Positions 63,299 through 64,000 of a DNA stretch of 64,000 bases are shown here, in pieces (within the stretch, counting starts at the first letter, position 1; every line of letters begins with the position of its first letter). The stretch covers positions 889,989 through 953,988 of the forward strand of contig NZ_JH597773.1 of assembly GCF_000243335.1 (NCBI RefSeq). The letters run 5' to 3'. The notes below the pieces were generated by a model. It searched no databases. It was given only the letters and a program-made list of their open reading frames with translations, and had not been told where the DNA came from. The stretch comes from Leptonema illini DSM 21528 (GTDB lineage Bacteria > Spirochaetota > Leptospiria > Leptospirales > Leptonemataceae). Made by a program: the position numbers and the translations under genes.

Positions 63299-64000
63299 TG
63301 ATCCCTCAATTCACATTCGTCGGCGTTAAAGACGCACAGACGACATATCATCCTTTTTCGACTGAGGACGGACTCGGCCTGCATCTGATGCGCTTCAAGC
63401 GCAAGCCGTCGAAAGACGTCATTCTGCTTTCACACGGCCTGACGACCTCGACCGACATGTTCGTCATGCCCGAGCACGAGAACCTTGTGAACTTTCTGCA
63501 TGACAACGGATTCGGCGACGTCTGGTCTCTGGACTGGCGAGGAAGCATGCGTCACAGCTATAACCTCTTTCCGCATCGCTATACGCTCGACGACGTGGCG
63601 CGATACGACATTCCCGCGGCGATCAAGACTATCCGCAAAGAGATCGGGCCCGATGCGCGCATCCACGCCATCGTACACTGCGTGGGCTCGATTACGTTTT
63701 TCATGTCGCTGCTCGGTGGTTATACAGACGGCATATCTTCGGTGATCACGAACAGCGTATCGACGGTGCTGAACGTGCATCCCTGGTCGCGCATGAAACT
63801 GCGCTTCGCCCCGTTCCTGATCGAATCGGTGTTGCGTCTTCCGCATGTGAATCCGAAAGCGGCATCGCTTCCGGGCATTGCCGCTGGCAAATTTCTGGCA
63901 AAAACGATCAGCCTCTTTCATCGCGAATGCGATGTGCCCGAATGCCATATGCTCAGCATGATGTGGGGGACCGGATGGCCGGCCTGCTACATGCACGAAA
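63298..64000 (+). CDS. Alpha/beta hydrolase with Cys at the nucleophile elbow (3' end outside window)
   Basis: At least 234 residues, running off the right edge. It starts MIPQFTFVGVKDAQTTYHPFS, has VILLSHGLTTSTDMF as the HG motif, GDVWSLDWRGS, and at the elbow IVHCVGSITFFMSL where cysteine replaces the usual serine of G-x-S-x-G. I recall the same H-C-x-G-S pattern in hydrolases that accompany GMC oxidoreductases. The downstream part, with acid and histidine, is not visible. It is the third gene of an operon with the phosphoesterase and the conserved domain protein. Confidence 0.85.
   Translation, partial: MIPQFTFVGVKDAQTTYHPFSTEDGLGLHLMRFKRKPSKDVILLSHGLTTSTDMFVMPEHENLVNFLHDNGFGDVWSLDWRGSMRHSYNLFPHRYTLDDVARYDIPAAIKTIRKEIGPDARIHAIVHCVGSITFFMSLLGGYTDGISSVITNSVSTVLNVHPWSRMKLRFAPFLIESVLRLPHVNPKAASLPGIAAGKFLAKTISLFHRECDVPECHMLSMMWGTGWPACYMHE

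Overview
The window looks like chromosome from a member of the Leptospiraceae, probably a moderately GC-rich relative such as Leptonema. I infer this from a DUF1564-type protein (a family I know mainly from leptospires), many secreted lipoproteins with spirochaete-style lipoboxes, a complete glycine-cleavage operon with split GcvP, and spirochaete-like housekeeping genes. No species assignment can be proven from the sequence alone.

Layout. 1-3.4 kb (minus): MoxR ATPase, DUF58 protein and a membrane protein cut by the window edge. 3.5-5.7 kb: rpmE, a DUF1564 gene and an LpxR-like lipid A deacylase. 5.7-11.2 kb (minus): an autoregulated TetR / RND pump / TolC operon without an adaptor gene, with twin palindromic operators in front. 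11.2-12.6 kb: an AraC-type regulator divergent from an SRPBCC protein. 12.6-18.1 kb (minus): rho, a LysM-M23 endopeptidase, a bactofilin and a large helical repeat protein. 18.2-24.9 kb: a haem-binding lipoprotein, secreted proteins, the RNase P RNA, a DDE transposase that has cut hicA of a hicBA pair, and an outer-membrane-like protein. 25-30.1 kb (plus): pyruvate:ferredoxin oxidoreductase with a DHOD-like partner, and tpx. 30.7-32.8 kb: groES-groEL behind a degenerate CIRCE operator. 32.9-34.6 kb: small secreted or zinc-ribbon proteins. 35-39.7 kb: gcvT-gcvH-gcvPA-gcvPB and a small follower. 39.7-45.4 kb: a pabB-pabC fusion, a Nudix hydrolase, an alpha/beta hydrolase and two tandem WYL regulators.

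Accessory part. From 45.36 to 48.0 kb three unrelated orphan genes lie one after another, each bracketed by inverted copies of one dispersed repeat (CCACGGAGG... / ...CCTCCGTGG). From 53.9 to 56.9 kb there is a small defence-like island: a frameshifted PD-(D/E)XK-type nuclease gene, then two 74-bp direct copies of the same repeat family that enclose a compact operon (51-aa basic protein, AAA/ABC-type ATPase, 155-aa protein with a nuclease-like E...D...ExH pattern, and an internally deleted DUF2442 gene). This repeat-bounded ATPase/nuclease-like module is the best candidate here for an undescribed system. Between the two areas lie xerC/D-like, aroQ-aroB, rnc-acpP-fabG.

Right end. 57-60.4 kb (minus) is an operon of a HerA-like DUF853 ATPase, an SspB-like protein, PgeF and a hypothetical protein. 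On the plus strand follow trpF and a tightly coupled set of a conserved domain of the GMC-oxidoreductase neighbourhood, a metallophosphoesterase and an alpha/beta hydrolase with cysteine at the nucleophile elbow, cut by the window edge. I saw no tRNA, CRISPR array or replication origin.
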